Shown here piece after piece: positions 27,509-35,797 of a DNA stretch of 64,000 nt. The stretch lies in the NCBI RefSeq assembly GCF_004362855.1, contig NZ_SNXW01000002.1, positions 248,001 to 312,000 on the forward strand. The letters run 5' to 3'. The notes beneath the pieces were generated by a model. That model worked only from the letters and a program-made list of their open reading frames with translations, did no database searches and was not told where the DNA came from. Made by a program: the position numbers and the translations under genes. This DNA comes from Aquabacterium commune (GTDB lineage: Bacteria > Pseudomonadota > Gammaproteobacteria > Burkholderiales > Burkholderiaceae_C). Each line of letters begins with the position of its first letter. The first letter of the stretch is position 1.

Positions 27509-28738
27509 ATGGCCGACACCCTGATCAAAGTGGACCTGACCCAATCGCCCACCCTCAACGAGAACATCCACAACCGCTGGCACCCGGACATCCCGATGGC
27601 CTGCTGGGTCAACCCCGGTGACGAGTTCATCCTGGAAACGTTCGACTGGACCGGCGGTTTCATCCAGAACAACGATTCGGCCGATGACGTCCGCGACATC
27701 GACCTGAGCACCGTGCACTACCTCAGCGGCCCCGTGGGCGTGAAGGGCGCCGAGCCGGGCGACCTGCTGGTGGTGGACCTGCTGGACATCGGCGCCAAGC
27801 AAGACAGCCTGTGGGGCTTCAACGGCTTCTTCAGCAAGAAGAACGGTGGCGGCTTCCTGACCGAACACTACCCGCTGGCGCAGAAGTCCATCTGGGACAT
27901 CCACGGCATGTTCACCAAGAGCCGCCACGTGCCCGGCGTGAGCTACGCCGGCCTGATCCACCCCGGCCTGATCGGCTGCCTGCCCGACCACAAGATGCTG
28001 GAGATGTGGAACACGCGCGAGCAAGAGCTGATCGACTCCGACCCGAGCAACACCGGCCTGGCCAACCCACCCTTTGCCGCCACCGCCCACATGGGCCGCC
28101 TCACCGGCGAAGCCAAAGACAAGGCCGCCGCCACCGCGGCACGCACTGTGCCCCCGCGCGAACACGGCGGCAACTGCGACATCAAGGACCTGTCGCGCGG
28201 CTCCAAGGTGTTCTTCCCCGTGTACGTGGATGGCGCTGGACTGAGCGTGGGCGACCTGCACTTCAGCCAGGGCGACGGCGAAATCACCTTCTGCGGCGCC
28301 ATCGAGATGGCCGGCTGGGTGCACATGAAGGTCACGCTCATCAAGGGCGGCATGGCCAAGTACGGCATCAAGAACCCGATCTTCAAGCCCAGCCCGATCA
28401 AGCCGGTTTACAACGACTACCTGATCTTCGAAGGCATCTCGGTGGACGAGCAAGGCAAGCAGCTCTACCTGGACGTGAACGTGGCCTACCGCCAGGCCTG
28501 CCTCAACGCCATCGAGTACCTCAAGAAGTTCGGCTACAGCGGCGCCCAGGCTTACTCCATCCTGGGGACGGCACCGGTGCAAGGTCACATCAGCGGCGTG
28601 GTGGACGTGCCTAACGCCTGCGCCACCTTGTGGCTGCCCACGGAGATCTTCGAGTTCGACATCAACCCGACGGCGGCAGGCCCGACGAAGTTCCTCGACG
28701 GCAGCGTCCAGATGCCGATTTCTCCGGACGTGAAGTAA
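27509..28738 (+). CDS. fmdA: Formamidase (acetamidase/formamidase family)
   Basis: A 409-residue FmdA that hydrolyses formamide (and other short amides less well) to ammonia and the acid in the cytoplasm. The sequence is collinear with the family throughout: HNRWHPDIPM near the start, PGLIGCLPD near residue 153, and GGNCDIKDL near 222 in the metal-site region. The ATG at 27509 follows AAGGAGCAATGCC. Its position directly after urtE shows that the ABC system brings in its substrate or related compounds. It is unrelated in sequence to the amiE gene at 40417. Confidence 0.94.
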   Translation: MADTLIKVDLTQSPTLNENIHNRWHPDIPMACWVNPGDEFILETFDWTGGFIQNNDSADDVRDIDLSTVHYLSGPVGVKGAEPGDLLVVDLLDIGAKQDSLWGFNGFFSKKNGGGFLTEHYPLAQKSIWDIHGMFTKSRHVPGVSYAGLIHPGLIGCLPDHKMLEMWNTREQELIDSDPSNTGLANPPFAATAHMGRLTGEAKDKAAATAARTVPPREHGGNCDIKDLSRGSKVFFPVYVDGAGLSVGDLHFSQGDGEITFCGAIEMAGWVHMKVTLIKGGMAKYGIKNPIFKPSPIKPVYNDYLIFEGISVDEQGKQLYLDVNVAYRQACLNAIEYLKKFGYSGAQAYSILGTAPVQGHISGVVDVPNACATLWLPTEIFEFDINPTAAGPTKFLDGSVQMPISPDVK

Positions 28739-28759
28739 GCAAAAGCGGGAGCCCCCAGC

Positions 28760-29113
28760 ATGCCGACCTACGACTATGCATGTCCGGACTGCGGGGGCTT
28801 CGACGCCTTGCGCAGCCTCTCCGCCCGCAACGACCCGGCCGCCTGCCCCGACTGCGGCATCGCCTCCCCGCGGGTGTTCGTGAGCGCACCGCGCCTGGCC
28901 TGCGTGAGCAGCGAGACGCGCTTCGCCATGGACACCAACGAGCGCGCCCGGCACGAGCCGCGCACCTCCAAGAGCGTCGATGGCAGCTACGGCCGCCTCA
29001 AGCACCCCTCGGGATGCGGTTGTTGCTCAAGCGCCAAAAAGGCGAGCACGGTGCGCACGCCCGATGGCTCGAAAACCTTCCCCAGCAAGCGCCCCTGGAT
29101 GATCAGCCACTGA
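28760..29113 (+). CDS. fmdB: FmdB family zinc-ribbon protein
   Basis: A 117-residue protein starting MPTYDYACPDCG, with a zinc ribbon formed by C8, C11, C29 and C32. FmdB was proposed as a regulator of formamidase expression in Methylophilus; small FmdB-type zinc ribbons are also common elsewhere without a proven role. The C-terminal half is basic and has a second Cys group (SGCGCCSSAKK), which may bind metal. It is the last gene of the urt-fmd operon and converges with the M15 peptidase gene. Confidence 0.88.
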   Translation: MPTYDYACPDCGGFDALRSLSARNDPAACPDCGIASPRVFVSAPRLACVSSETRFAMDTNERARHEPRTSKSVDGSYGRLKHPSGCGCCSSAKKASTVRTPDGSKTFPSKRPWMISH

Positions 29114-29121
29114 CGCACCCT

Positions 29122-29589
29122 TCAAGGGTAGCGGGCCTTGGGCAGCTCGAAGTGCGGCCCGTCGATGAAGGCGCGCAAGCCGGCGGCCTTGCGGCGGGCC
29201 ACGTACTGCGCCACCAGGTCCTCGGGGGATTCGCTGCTGGTCGTGAAGTCCACGTCCCAGGCGCCACCCCAGCGGATGGGCGTGCCCAGCTCCTGGGCGG
29301 CCATGCGCACCGCGTCGGCGATCATGTAGATCGGGTCCCACTCCCAGCGCAGCTTGCCGTTGATGTAGGGCACCAGGTCCACCGCGTGGCCGGTGATGTG
29401 GCGGGAGTCCAGCGTTTGCGACGCCCCCGAGGCCACCAGCTTCTTTTGCTCGGCCAGGGTGCGGATGCCGTCATGCACGGAAAAATCCTGCACCGTGAGC
29501 TCGATGGCGCGCTGCACCACGGCCACCAGATCGGGGTGAACGCCCTGCAGCTCCTTCTTCGACGCCGGGCCCAGTTTGTACTTGCTCAT
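29122..29589 (-). CDS. M15 family peptidase, endolysin-like
   Basis: A 155-residue D-Ala-D-Ala carboxypeptidase or L-Ala-D-Glu endopeptidase of the M15C phage-endolysin kind. The zinc ligands lie in SRHITGHAVD (about 82-91) and GPHFEL near the C-terminus, and VHDGIRTLAEQ precedes them. There is no signal peptide. It stands alone, with no holin, spanin or other phage gene nearby, so it is either a domesticated phage lysin or a recycling enzyme. It lies between the fmd operon and the TetR gene. Confidence 0.82.
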   Translation of the reverse strand: MSKYKLGPASKKELQGVHPDLVAVVQRAIELTVQDFSVHDGIRTLAEQKKLVASGASQTLDSRHITGHAVDLVPYINGKLRWEWDPIYMIADAVRMAAQELGTPIRWGGAWDVDFTTSSESPEDLVAQYVARRKAAGLRAFIDGPHFELPKARYP

Positions 29590-29704
29590 CGTGCTTCCTC
29601 AAGGTGTGCTGTGTCGTTGCGGTGCAGCCACCTGGCCACACCTGAGCGCACTGTGCAGGAGGCGCGCACGCACGGCCATCCCTAAGCGACCACCTCCGCC
29701 GCGC

Positions 29705-30364
29705 TCAGGCCGCCTCTTGGCGCAAGCCGTCGATCACGCCGCGGAACACCCGCGAGGTGGCGGCCACCATCGTGGCCCGGTCTTCGCGGTAGCCCCCCAG
29801 CAGCCAGTGGGTCACCGGCTGGCTGACCGCGCCGATCAGGGCGATGCCCAACATGCGCGATTCGGCCTCATCGACATCGACCGCATCGAAACGCTGCCTG
29901 GCGAAGGCCACGACCAGGGCCGCAAAACGCTCGATGGTGCGGGTGTACACCCCGTCCACCCGCGCGCTCACGCCCAGCACCTCCAACCAGCAGACCCGGG
30001 CCACGCGGGGCTCGGAGGCCATCTCGAACAAGGCGTTCAGGGCGACCTCGATCGGCGCCGTGGGGTCCTGTTGCGCGGCCTCGCCCATCAGCGCGACCAG
30101 CACCACGTGCTGCAGGTGGTCGAACTCGCGCTCATAGACGGCCACCAGCAAATCCTCGGTGGACGCGAAGGATTCGTAAAAGTAGCGGTCGGTCAGGCCG
30201 GCCTGCCTGCACAACTGGCGCACCGTGGCCGTGCGGTAGCCCGAGGTGCCAAACACTTCCAGGCCGGCGTCCAGGAACTGCTGGCGCCGCCGGGCGGTGC
30301 GTTCGCTCAGGCTTTCGCCTGCGTAGGTGCGGCCGACACCCAGGTCGGGGGAGGATCGGGTCAT
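29705..30364 (-). CDS. TetR family transcriptional regulator
   Basis: About 219 residues from the ATG at 30364. The N-terminal HTH is clear (EVFGTSGYRTATVRQLCRQA, then GLTDRYFYESFASTEDLL); the C-terminal ligand domain is all helical. The ATG sits right after AGGGGG, too close for a standard ribosome site, so the TTG at 30382 could also be used. It is divergent from the monooxygenase operon and the shared gap holds two copies of a 22-bp repeat, the probable operators. Confidence 0.85.
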   Translation of the reverse strand: MTRSSPDLGVGRTYAGESLSERTARRRQQFLDAGLEVFGTSGYRTATVRQLCRQAGLTDRYFYESFASTEDLLVAVYEREFDHLQHVVLVALMGEAAQQDPTAPIEVALNALFEMASEPRVARVCWLEVLGVSARVDGVYTRTIERFAALVVAFARQRFDAVDVDEAESRMLGIALIGAVSQPVTHWLLGGYREDRATMVAATSRVFRGVIDGLRQEAA

Positions 30365-30373
30365 CCCCCTATT

Positions 30374-30422
30374 TGACGACAATCATCGTCACTTGTAAAC
30401 TGACGACAATCATCTTCACTTG
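30374..30422. promoter_or_regulatory. Two 22-bp direct repeats, probable TetR operators
   Basis: Two copies occupy 30374-30395 and 30401-30422, 27 bp apart start to start, identical at 21 of 22 positions. Each contains a dyad: TGACGA-CAATCA-TCGTCA in the first (perfect arms) and TGACGA-CAATCA-TCTTCA in the second. They lie between the TetR gene and the Baeyer-Villiger monooxygenase gene, so they should control both. Confidence 0.75.
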
Positions 30423-30451
30423 AATTCGGCAGCCGCACCTTGAGGAGTTCC

Positions 30452-31909
30452 ATGCAGCAGCACACCGCGATCATCATCGGCAGTGGTTTCGGCGGTCAGG
30501 CCGCGGCCATCAACCTGCGCCGCATCGGCATCGAGGACTTCCTCATCCTGGAGCGCCGCGCCTGGATGGGCGGCACCTGGAGCCAGAACAGCTACCCCGG
30601 CGCCGCGGTGGACGTGCAATCGCCGCTGTACTCGCTGTCCTTCGAGCCCTACCAGTGGTCGCAGATGTTCGCCGAGCAGGACGAACTGGTCGAGTACACC
30701 AACCACGTGCTGGCCAAGCACGGCCTGCGCGAGAAAACCAAGCTCCACGCCAACGTCACGAAGGTGCAGTGGGACGAGGCCTCGCAGACCTGGCAGGTGC
30801 AGCTCGAAGGCGGCGAGGTGCTCGGCGCCAAATACCTGATCAACGCCTCCGGCCCGCTGAGCACGCCCGTCATCCCCCACTTCAAGGGGCGTGACACCTT
30901 CCAGGGCAAGACCTTCCACACCAACAACTGGCAGCACGGCTACGACCACAAGGGCAAGCGCGTGGCCATCATCGGCAGTGGCGCCAGCGCGGCCCAGGTC
31001 ATCCCGGCCATCGCACCCGAGGTCCAGACGCTGCACGTCTTCCAGCGCACGCCGCACTGGGTGCTGCCCCGCCCGGACCGCGTGTTCTCGAAGTTCGAGC
31101 GCGCGCTGCTGGGCAACAAGCTCATCTACAAGGCTTTGCGCACGGCCATCTACTGGGGCCTGGAGAGCCGCGTGATCGGCTTCAAGTACTCCAAGAAGAT
31201 GCTGAACGTCGTGGCCCAGCAAGCCGCGCTCAAGCACATCGCCAAGCAGATCAGCGACCCGGCCCTCCGCCAGGCCGTGACGCCCGACTACACCATCGGT
31301 TGCAAGCGCATCATCCTGTCCAGCACGCTGTACCCGGCGCTGTGCCGCCCCAACGTCAAGCTGCACCCCAAGGACGATGGCATTGCCGAGATCAATGCGC
31401 GCGGCATCCTGACCACCCAAGGCCAGCAGATCGACCTGGACCTGATCGTCTATTCGACCGGCTACGACGCCACCGACGGCGTGATCTCCTACCCCGTGGT
31501 CGGCAAGGGTGGCCAATCGGTGCAGGACGTCTGGGCCGAGTTCCCCCGCGCCTACCTGGGCACCACGCTGCCGGGCTTTCCCAACTTCTTCGTGGTCACG
31601 GGGCCCAACACCGGCATCGGCCACACCTCGGCCATCTTCGTGATCGAGGCGCAGATGGAGTACATCCGCCGCGCCATCCAGGCCGTGCAGCGCCAGGGTG
31701 CCAAAACCATCGAGGTCAAGCCGCAGGCCGAGGCCGACTACACCACCATGATCCACCGCGAGATGAAGCAGACCGTGTGGCAATCGGGCGGTTGCACCAG
31801 CTGGTACAAGAGCAAGAGCGGCCACGTCATCGCCATGTTCCCAGGCTTCAGCTTCACCTTCCGGCAGATGGCCAAGGCCTTCAAACCCGGCGACCACGTC
31901 ATTGTCTGA
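30452..31909 (+). CDS. Flavin-containing Baeyer-Villiger-type monooxygenase
   Basis: A 485-residue FAD/NADPH monooxygenase. The FAD loop is GSGFGG at 10-15, GGTW at 40-43, the Baeyer-Villiger fingerprint is FQGKTFHTNNW at 150-160, and the NADPH loop is IGSGAS near 174-179. It should insert an oxygen next to a ketone to give an ester or lactone. The ATG at 30452 follows GAGGAG. It is first in an operon with SDR, hydrolase and SDR genes, which fits oxidation of an alcohol to ketone, ester formation and hydrolysis. The real substrate is unknown. Confidence 0.9.
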   Translation: MQQHTAIIIGSGFGGQAAAINLRRIGIEDFLILERRAWMGGTWSQNSYPGAAVDVQSPLYSLSFEPYQWSQMFAEQDELVEYTNHVLAKHGLREKTKLHANVTKVQWDEASQTWQVQLEGGEVLGAKYLINASGPLSTPVIPHFKGRDTFQGKTFHTNNWQHGYDHKGKRVAIIGSGASAAQVIPAIAPEVQTLHVFQRTPHWVLPRPDRVFSKFERALLGNKLIYKALRTAIYWGLESRVIGFKYSKKMLNVVAQQAALKHIAKQISDPALRQAVTPDYTIGCKRIILSSTLYPALCRPNVKLHPKDDGIAEINARGILTTQGQQIDLDLIVYSTGYDATDGVISYPVVGKGGQSVQDVWAEFPRAYLGTTLPGFPNFFVVTGPNTGIGHTSAIFVIEAQMEYIRRAIQAVQRQGAKTIEVKPQAEADYTTMIHREMKQTVWQSGGCTSWYKSKSGHVIAMFPGFSFTFRQMAKAFKPGDHVIV

Positions 31910-31920
31910 GGACCCTCACG

Positions 31921-32775
31921 ATGAAAAACTTCCAAGGCAAAGTCGCCGCCATCACCGGCGCCGCATCCGGCATGGGCCGCACCCTGGCGCTGGAGTTGGC
32001 CCGCCGCGGCTGCCACCTCTCGCTGAGCGATGTCAACGAGAAGGGCCTGGCTGAAACGGCCTTGCTGGCGGCCAAAGCCGGCCTGCCGCATGGCGTCAAG
32101 GTCACCACCGCCAAGCTCAACGTGGCCGACCGCGAAGCCATGGTGGCCTGGGCCGACCAGACCGCCCGCGAGCACGGCCAGGTCAACCTGATCTTCAACA
32201 ACGCCGGGGTGGCCCTCGGCGCCTTCGTGGAGACCGTCAAGCCCGAAGATTTCGAATGGATCATGGGCATCAATTTCTGGGGCGTGGTCTGGGGCACGCA
32301 AGCCTTCCTGCCGCACCTCAAGCGGGCCGGCGAAGGCCATGTGGTCAACACCTCCAGCCTGTTCGGCCTGCTGGCCTCGCCCACCCAGGGCACCTACAAC
32401 AGCAGCAAGTTCGCCGTGCGCGGCTTCACCGAAGCCTTGCGCCAGGAACTGGACATGGCCAACTGCGGCGTGAGCGCGACCTGCGTGCACCCCGGCGGCA
32501 TCCGCACCAACATCGCCCGGGCGGCCAAGATGGACGAGAGCATGAACCATGCGACCGGCGGCCAGGCCGAGGCCGCGCGCTCGCGCTTCGACAAGATGCT
32601 CAACGTCACCACCGCCGAAAGCGCCGCGCTGCAGATCCTGCGCGCGGTGGAGCGCAAGCAGCGCCGCGTGCTGGTCGGCCCCGACGCCAAACTGATGGAC
32701 TTCTTCGTGCGCCTGCTGGGCTCCTGGTACCAGCCGGGCTCGGTGTGGCTGTCGCGCAAACTGATGAAGGGTTGA
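31921..32775 (+). CDS. Short-chain dehydrogenase/reductase (SDR) family oxidoreductase
   Basis: A 284-residue classical SDR. The cofactor motif is TGAASGMG near residue 13, NNAG is near 92 and the catalytic YNSSK near 157. The C-terminal ~35 residues (LMDFFVRLLGSWYQPGSV) are hydrophobic and may touch the membrane. It starts 11 bases after the monooxygenase stop. It could supply the ketone for the monooxygenase or oxidise the released alcohol. Confidence 0.9.
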   Translation: MKNFQGKVAAITGAASGMGRTLALELARRGCHLSLSDVNEKGLAETALLAAKAGLPHGVKVTTAKLNVADREAMVAWADQTAREHGQVNLIFNNAGVALGAFVETVKPEDFEWIMGINFWGVVWGTQAFLPHLKRAGEGHVVNTSSLFGLLASPTQGTYNSSKFAVRGFTEALRQELDMANCGVSATCVHPGGIRTNIARAAKMDESMNHATGGQAEAARSRFDKMLNVTTAESAALQILRAVERKQRRVLVGPDAKLMDFFVRLLGSWYQPGSVWLSRKLMKG

Positions 32776-32781
32776 GGCACC

Positions 32782-33747
32782 ATGTCCCGTGCACGCACCT
32801 TGAAGCTGCCCTTGCTGGCAGCCCTGGCGGCCGCCATCGGCTGGTCCGCCTTCACCTACCCGGCCATCGGGCAGCTCACGTACGACCTGGCCTCGGCGGC
32901 CGAGTCTCGGCTCTACGGCCTGCACAAGGAGCGCGTCACGGTCGATGGCGTGCCCATGGTGTTGTACCGCTCCCAAGGTCGGAACACAGGCCAGCACACC
33001 GGCGACGCCATCCTGATGCTGCACGGCTTCAGCGCCGACAAGGACGTGTGGGCGCGGTTCGCGCGGCACTTCACCGGGAACCACCAGGTCATCGTCCCCG
33101 ACCTGGCCGGGCACGGTGAGACGGGCTACCAGCCTGACTGGAAGTACAGCATCCCCGCGCAAAGCGAGCGCCTCGTCAAGCTGCTCGACCAGCTCGGCGT
33201 GCAACGCGTCCACGTGATCGGCAACTCCATGGGCGGCCACCTCGCGGCCTACTTCGCGCTGCACCACCCAAAGCGCACGCTGTCGGCCGCGATGGTGGAC
33301 CCGGCCGGCCTGCCCCAGCCGCACCCCAGCGAGATGGAGCGCCTGCGCGCCGAAGGCCACAACCCCTTCCTCTTCGACACCCGCGCCGGCTTCTACCGCT
33401 TCTACCCGATGACGATGGCGCAGCCGCCCTTCATGCCAGGTTACGTGCTGGACGCCATTGCCGACCAGTACATCGCTCGCAAGGCCGCGCTCACGCAGAT
33501 CTTCAACGAGTCGCACCAGCCCACCGACGTCAGCACGCGCCTGGGCCAGCTGCGCGCGCCGGCGCTGATCGTCTGGGGCAAGCAGGACCGCCTGATCGAC
33601 GTGAGCGCCGCCGCCGTCTGGCAGGCCGCCCTGCCCCAAGCCCAGGTCGTGTTGCTCGATGGCATCGGCCACATGCCCATGGTCGAGGCGCCCGCCGACA
33701 CGGCCAAGCTGTACGCCGCGTTCATCGGCCAGGCAGGCACACGGTGA
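32782..33747 (+). CDS. Alpha/beta hydrolase, probably membrane-anchored
   Basis: A 321-residue hydrolase. An N-terminal hydrophobic segment (about 8-25) may anchor or export it. The oxyanion loop LHGFSADKD, the nucleophile elbow GNSMGGH near 150, an Asp in WGKQDRLID and the His in GIGHMPM complete the triad. It is six bases after the first SDR and overlaps the second by GTGA, so it is a tight member of the monooxygenase operon, well placed to cleave the ester or lactone. Confidence 0.88.
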   Translation: MSRARTLKLPLLAALAAAIGWSAFTYPAIGQLTYDLASAAESRLYGLHKERVTVDGVPMVLYRSQGRNTGQHTGDAILMLHGFSADKDVWARFARHFTGNHQVIVPDLAGHGETGYQPDWKYSIPAQSERLVKLLDQLGVQRVHVIGNSMGGHLAAYFALHHPKRTLSAAMVDPAGLPQPHPSEMERLRAEGHNPFLFDTRAGFYRFYPMTMAQPPFMPGYVLDAIADQYIARKAALTQIFNESHQPTDVSTRLGQLRAPALIVWGKQDRLIDVSAAAVWQAALPQAQVVLLDGIGHMPMVEAPADTAKLYAAFIGQAGTR

Positions 33748-34538
33748 ACGCCGCACCGCGCCCCGCCATCCTCATCACCGGTGCGGCGGCCGGCATCGGC
33801 CTGGCCGTGGCCGAACGTTTCGCGCGTGCGGGCTGGTTCGTCGGGCTCTACGACCTCCACGAGGCCGCCGTGCAAGCCCTGCGCCAGCGCCTGTGCGCCG
33901 AGCACGGCATCGCAGGCCGGCTGGACGTGGCTCAGGCCGCCGACTGGACCTCGGCACTGCAGCGCTTTGCCCAGGCCTCGGGCGGTCGGCTCGACGTGCT
34001 GTTCAACAACGCGGGCGTGTCCGTCACGCTGCCCTTCGCGCAGGCCGCACTCGCGCGCCACCACCTGGTCGTCGATGTGAACCTCAAGGGCGTCATCAAC
34101 GGCTGCCATGCGGCGCATGCGCTGCTGCTGGCCACGCCGGGCAGCCGCGTCATCAACATGTGCTCGGCCTCGGCCCTGCACGGTCAGCCCGAGCTGGCCA
34201 GCTACTCGGCCACGAAAGCCGCGGTGCGCGGCCTGACCGAAGCGCTGGACATCGAATGGCGCCGCGAGGGCATCCGCGTGGTGGACGTGCTGCCGCTGTT
34301 CGTGGACACGGCCATGGTCCGCGACGACGTCAGCCGCATGCGGACCGTGAAGATGCTGGGCGTGCGCCTGAGCGCCGAGGACGTCGCACTGGCGGTGTGG
34401 TCCCTGTCACAGCGCGCAGCCCACAAGCTGCCCGTGCACACGCACGTGGGCCTGCAGACGAAGTGCTTCGCGTTGCTCTCGAAGCTCTCACCGGGCTGGA
34501 TCAACCACTGGGTGACGGCGAAGATGGCGGGTTACTGA
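33744..34538 (+). CDS. Short-chain dehydrogenase/reductase (SDR) family oxidoreductase
   Basis: A 264-residue SDR. The cofactor motif is TGAAAGIG at about 12-19, NNAG is near 88 and the active-site YSATK near 153. It starts with GTG in a GTGA overlap with the hydrolase stop, so translation is coupled. It is the last gene of the four-gene monooxygenase operon and converges with the MAPEG gene by seven bases. Confidence 0.88.
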   Translation: MNAAPRPAILITGAAAGIGLAVAERFARAGWFVGLYDLHEAAVQALRQRLCAEHGIAGRLDVAQAADWTSALQRFAQASGGRLDVLFNNAGVSVTLPFAQAALARHHLVVDVNLKGVINGCHAAHALLLATPGSRVINMCSASALHGQPELASYSATKAAVRGLTEALDIEWRREGIRVVDVLPLFVDTAMVRDDVSRMRTVKMLGVRLSAEDVALAVWSLSQRAAHKLPVHTHVGLQTKCFALLSKLSPGWINHWVTAKMAGY

Positions 34539-34930
34539 GCCAGGCCCGTGCCCAGCAGGTAGAGCGACGAGCCGATCAGGCAGGTGAAGGTCAAGGCCAT
34601 GCCGGCCACGCGGAACTGGAAGCGCTCGGCCGCCTGGCTGACACCGTAGGCGTGCAGACCACGCCCCAGCAGCAGGCACAGGCACAAGGCGTGCATCAAC
34701 CACGGCGCCGGAGCGCGTGCCTCGACCAGGGCGAGCATGACCAGGCCCAGCGGCACGTACTCCGCGAAGTTGGCGTGCACGCGCATGGCGCGCTGCATCT
34801 CGGGGTGGTCCTTGTCGCCGATGGCGATCTGCAGGCGCCGGCGCGTGCCGATGGTGCGCACACTCAGGTACACGAAGAGCAGGGCCAGCAAGGCGGCGTA
34901 CGGGGGCAGGATCGTCGGCAGGGTCGTCAT
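34532..34930 (-). CDS. MAPEG family membrane protein
   Basis: A 132-residue protein with four membrane helices. The MAPEG pattern is visible in RVHANFAEYVPLGLVMLALVE (residues about 50-70: HANFAEYVP then the hydrophobic helix). Relatives include glutathione-dependent microsomal enzymes; bacterial forms are mostly uncharacterised. I start at the ATG at 34930; an open frame continues to 35050 but that part looks like an unrelated remnant. The next divergent gene encodes a lipoprotein. Confidence 0.82.
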   Translation of the reverse strand: MTTLPTILPPYAALLALLFVYLSVRTIGTRRRLQIAIGDKDHPEMQRAMRVHANFAEYVPLGLVMLALVEARAPAPWLMHALCLCLLLGRGLHAYGVSQAAERFQFRVAGMALTFTCLIGSSLYLLGTGLAQ

Positions 34931-34950
34931 GTCGGGCTCCAAGGCTGCTT

Positions 34951-34985
34951 GGGTTACGTGGTTGGGTTGCGTGGTTGGGTTGTGG
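34951..34985. repeat. 13-bp tandem repeat, 2.7 copies
   Basis: GGGTTACGTGGTT at 34951-34963 is followed by GGGTTGCGTGGTT at 34964-34976 and a partial copy GGGTTGTGG to 34985. It lies just upstream of the MAPEG start codon. Such a short array could vary in copy number by slippage; no function is evident. Confidence 0.7.
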
Positions 34986-35164
34986 CGGGCTGGCCCTGCG
35001 GCTGGCGCTTCACCCAAGGCGCACTTGTACACCGTCTGCTTCGGTGTCACGTGAGCCCGGCCTCGGTCAGGGATGGGCTGACATCTGGTTGCAACGGATC
35101 ACACGTATCTTCAAATGCCATCGCCCAGATGCACACCCCAACAACAAGCAGGGATGACACACCC

Positions 35165-35773
35165 ATGAGCCCATGGCAACGCGCCTTGACCGGCCTGGCC
35201 TGCGCCGCCGCCCTCATGCTGAGCACCGGCTGCGCCAAAGTCGCACCGCCTTACACCTACGACGTCAGCAAGCCCGCGCGCGCAACGCAAGCCCGCAAAG
35301 CCACCGACATGGCGATCGTGCTCGACACCCGCCTGGAATGGACGTCGAAGCCCTTCGCCCCCGACCAGGTCGAGTACCCACCCTTCCTGGAGTACACGCG
35401 CTTCGCCGACGCCTTGCAGGCCGACCTGGCTTCGCGCTGGCCCGACGTGAAATTCACCGTGGGCCACAGCACCCGACCGGAGCCAGACCTCACGCCGTAC
35501 AGCGGACGCAGCCACGTGGTGGTCATGAGCCTGCGCAGCCTGGTCACCTCCTCCAAGTACGGCAACAGAGGGCGCACGTGGCACCTGACGGTGCTGCAAG
35601 CAGAAGGCATGGACAAGCGCCTCTACAGCCCGCTGCTGCGGGCCAAGTTCAACGCCGACTTCGCCGACTGCTACATCAAGCAGTTCGTCCTGTCGGACAA
35701 CAAGCCGCAGTGCCGTCAGGAGATCCTCGCGCACGTGGCGTCGCTGCTGAAACAGGCCGAGGTGCTGCCTTGA
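35165..35773 (+). CDS. Hypothetical lipoprotein
   Basis: A 202-residue lipoprotein with a signal peptide (SPWQRALTGLACAAALMLSTGC) and a clear lipobox LSTGC, giving the lipidated Cys near residue 24. The ATG at 35165 is preceded by AGGGA; an ATG at 35128 is an alternative. The mature part has two Cys residues late in the sequence (ADCYIKQ and KPQCRQ), possibly a disulfide. I do not recognise a family. The gap of 234 bases to the divergent MAPEG gene carries the 13-bp repeat and a small homology patch to the HD-protein gene. Confidence 0.7.
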   Translation: MSPWQRALTGLACAAALMLSTGCAKVAPPYTYDVSKPARATQARKATDMAIVLDTRLEWTSKPFAPDQVEYPPFLEYTRFADALQADLASRWPDVKFTVGHSTRPEPDLTPYSGRSHVVVMSLRSLVTSSKYGNRGRTWHLTVLQAEGMDKRLYSPLLRAKFNADFADCYIKQFVLSDNKPQCRQEILAHVASLLKQAEVLP

Positions 35774-35797
35774 GCGCTTGACGGCTTGAGGATCGCA

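Noticed and set aside
34931-35050. N-terminal extension of the MAPEG protein from a GTG at 35050
   Set aside because: It would add 40 Pro/Gln-rich residues before a normal MAPEG start and reads through the 13-bp repeats.
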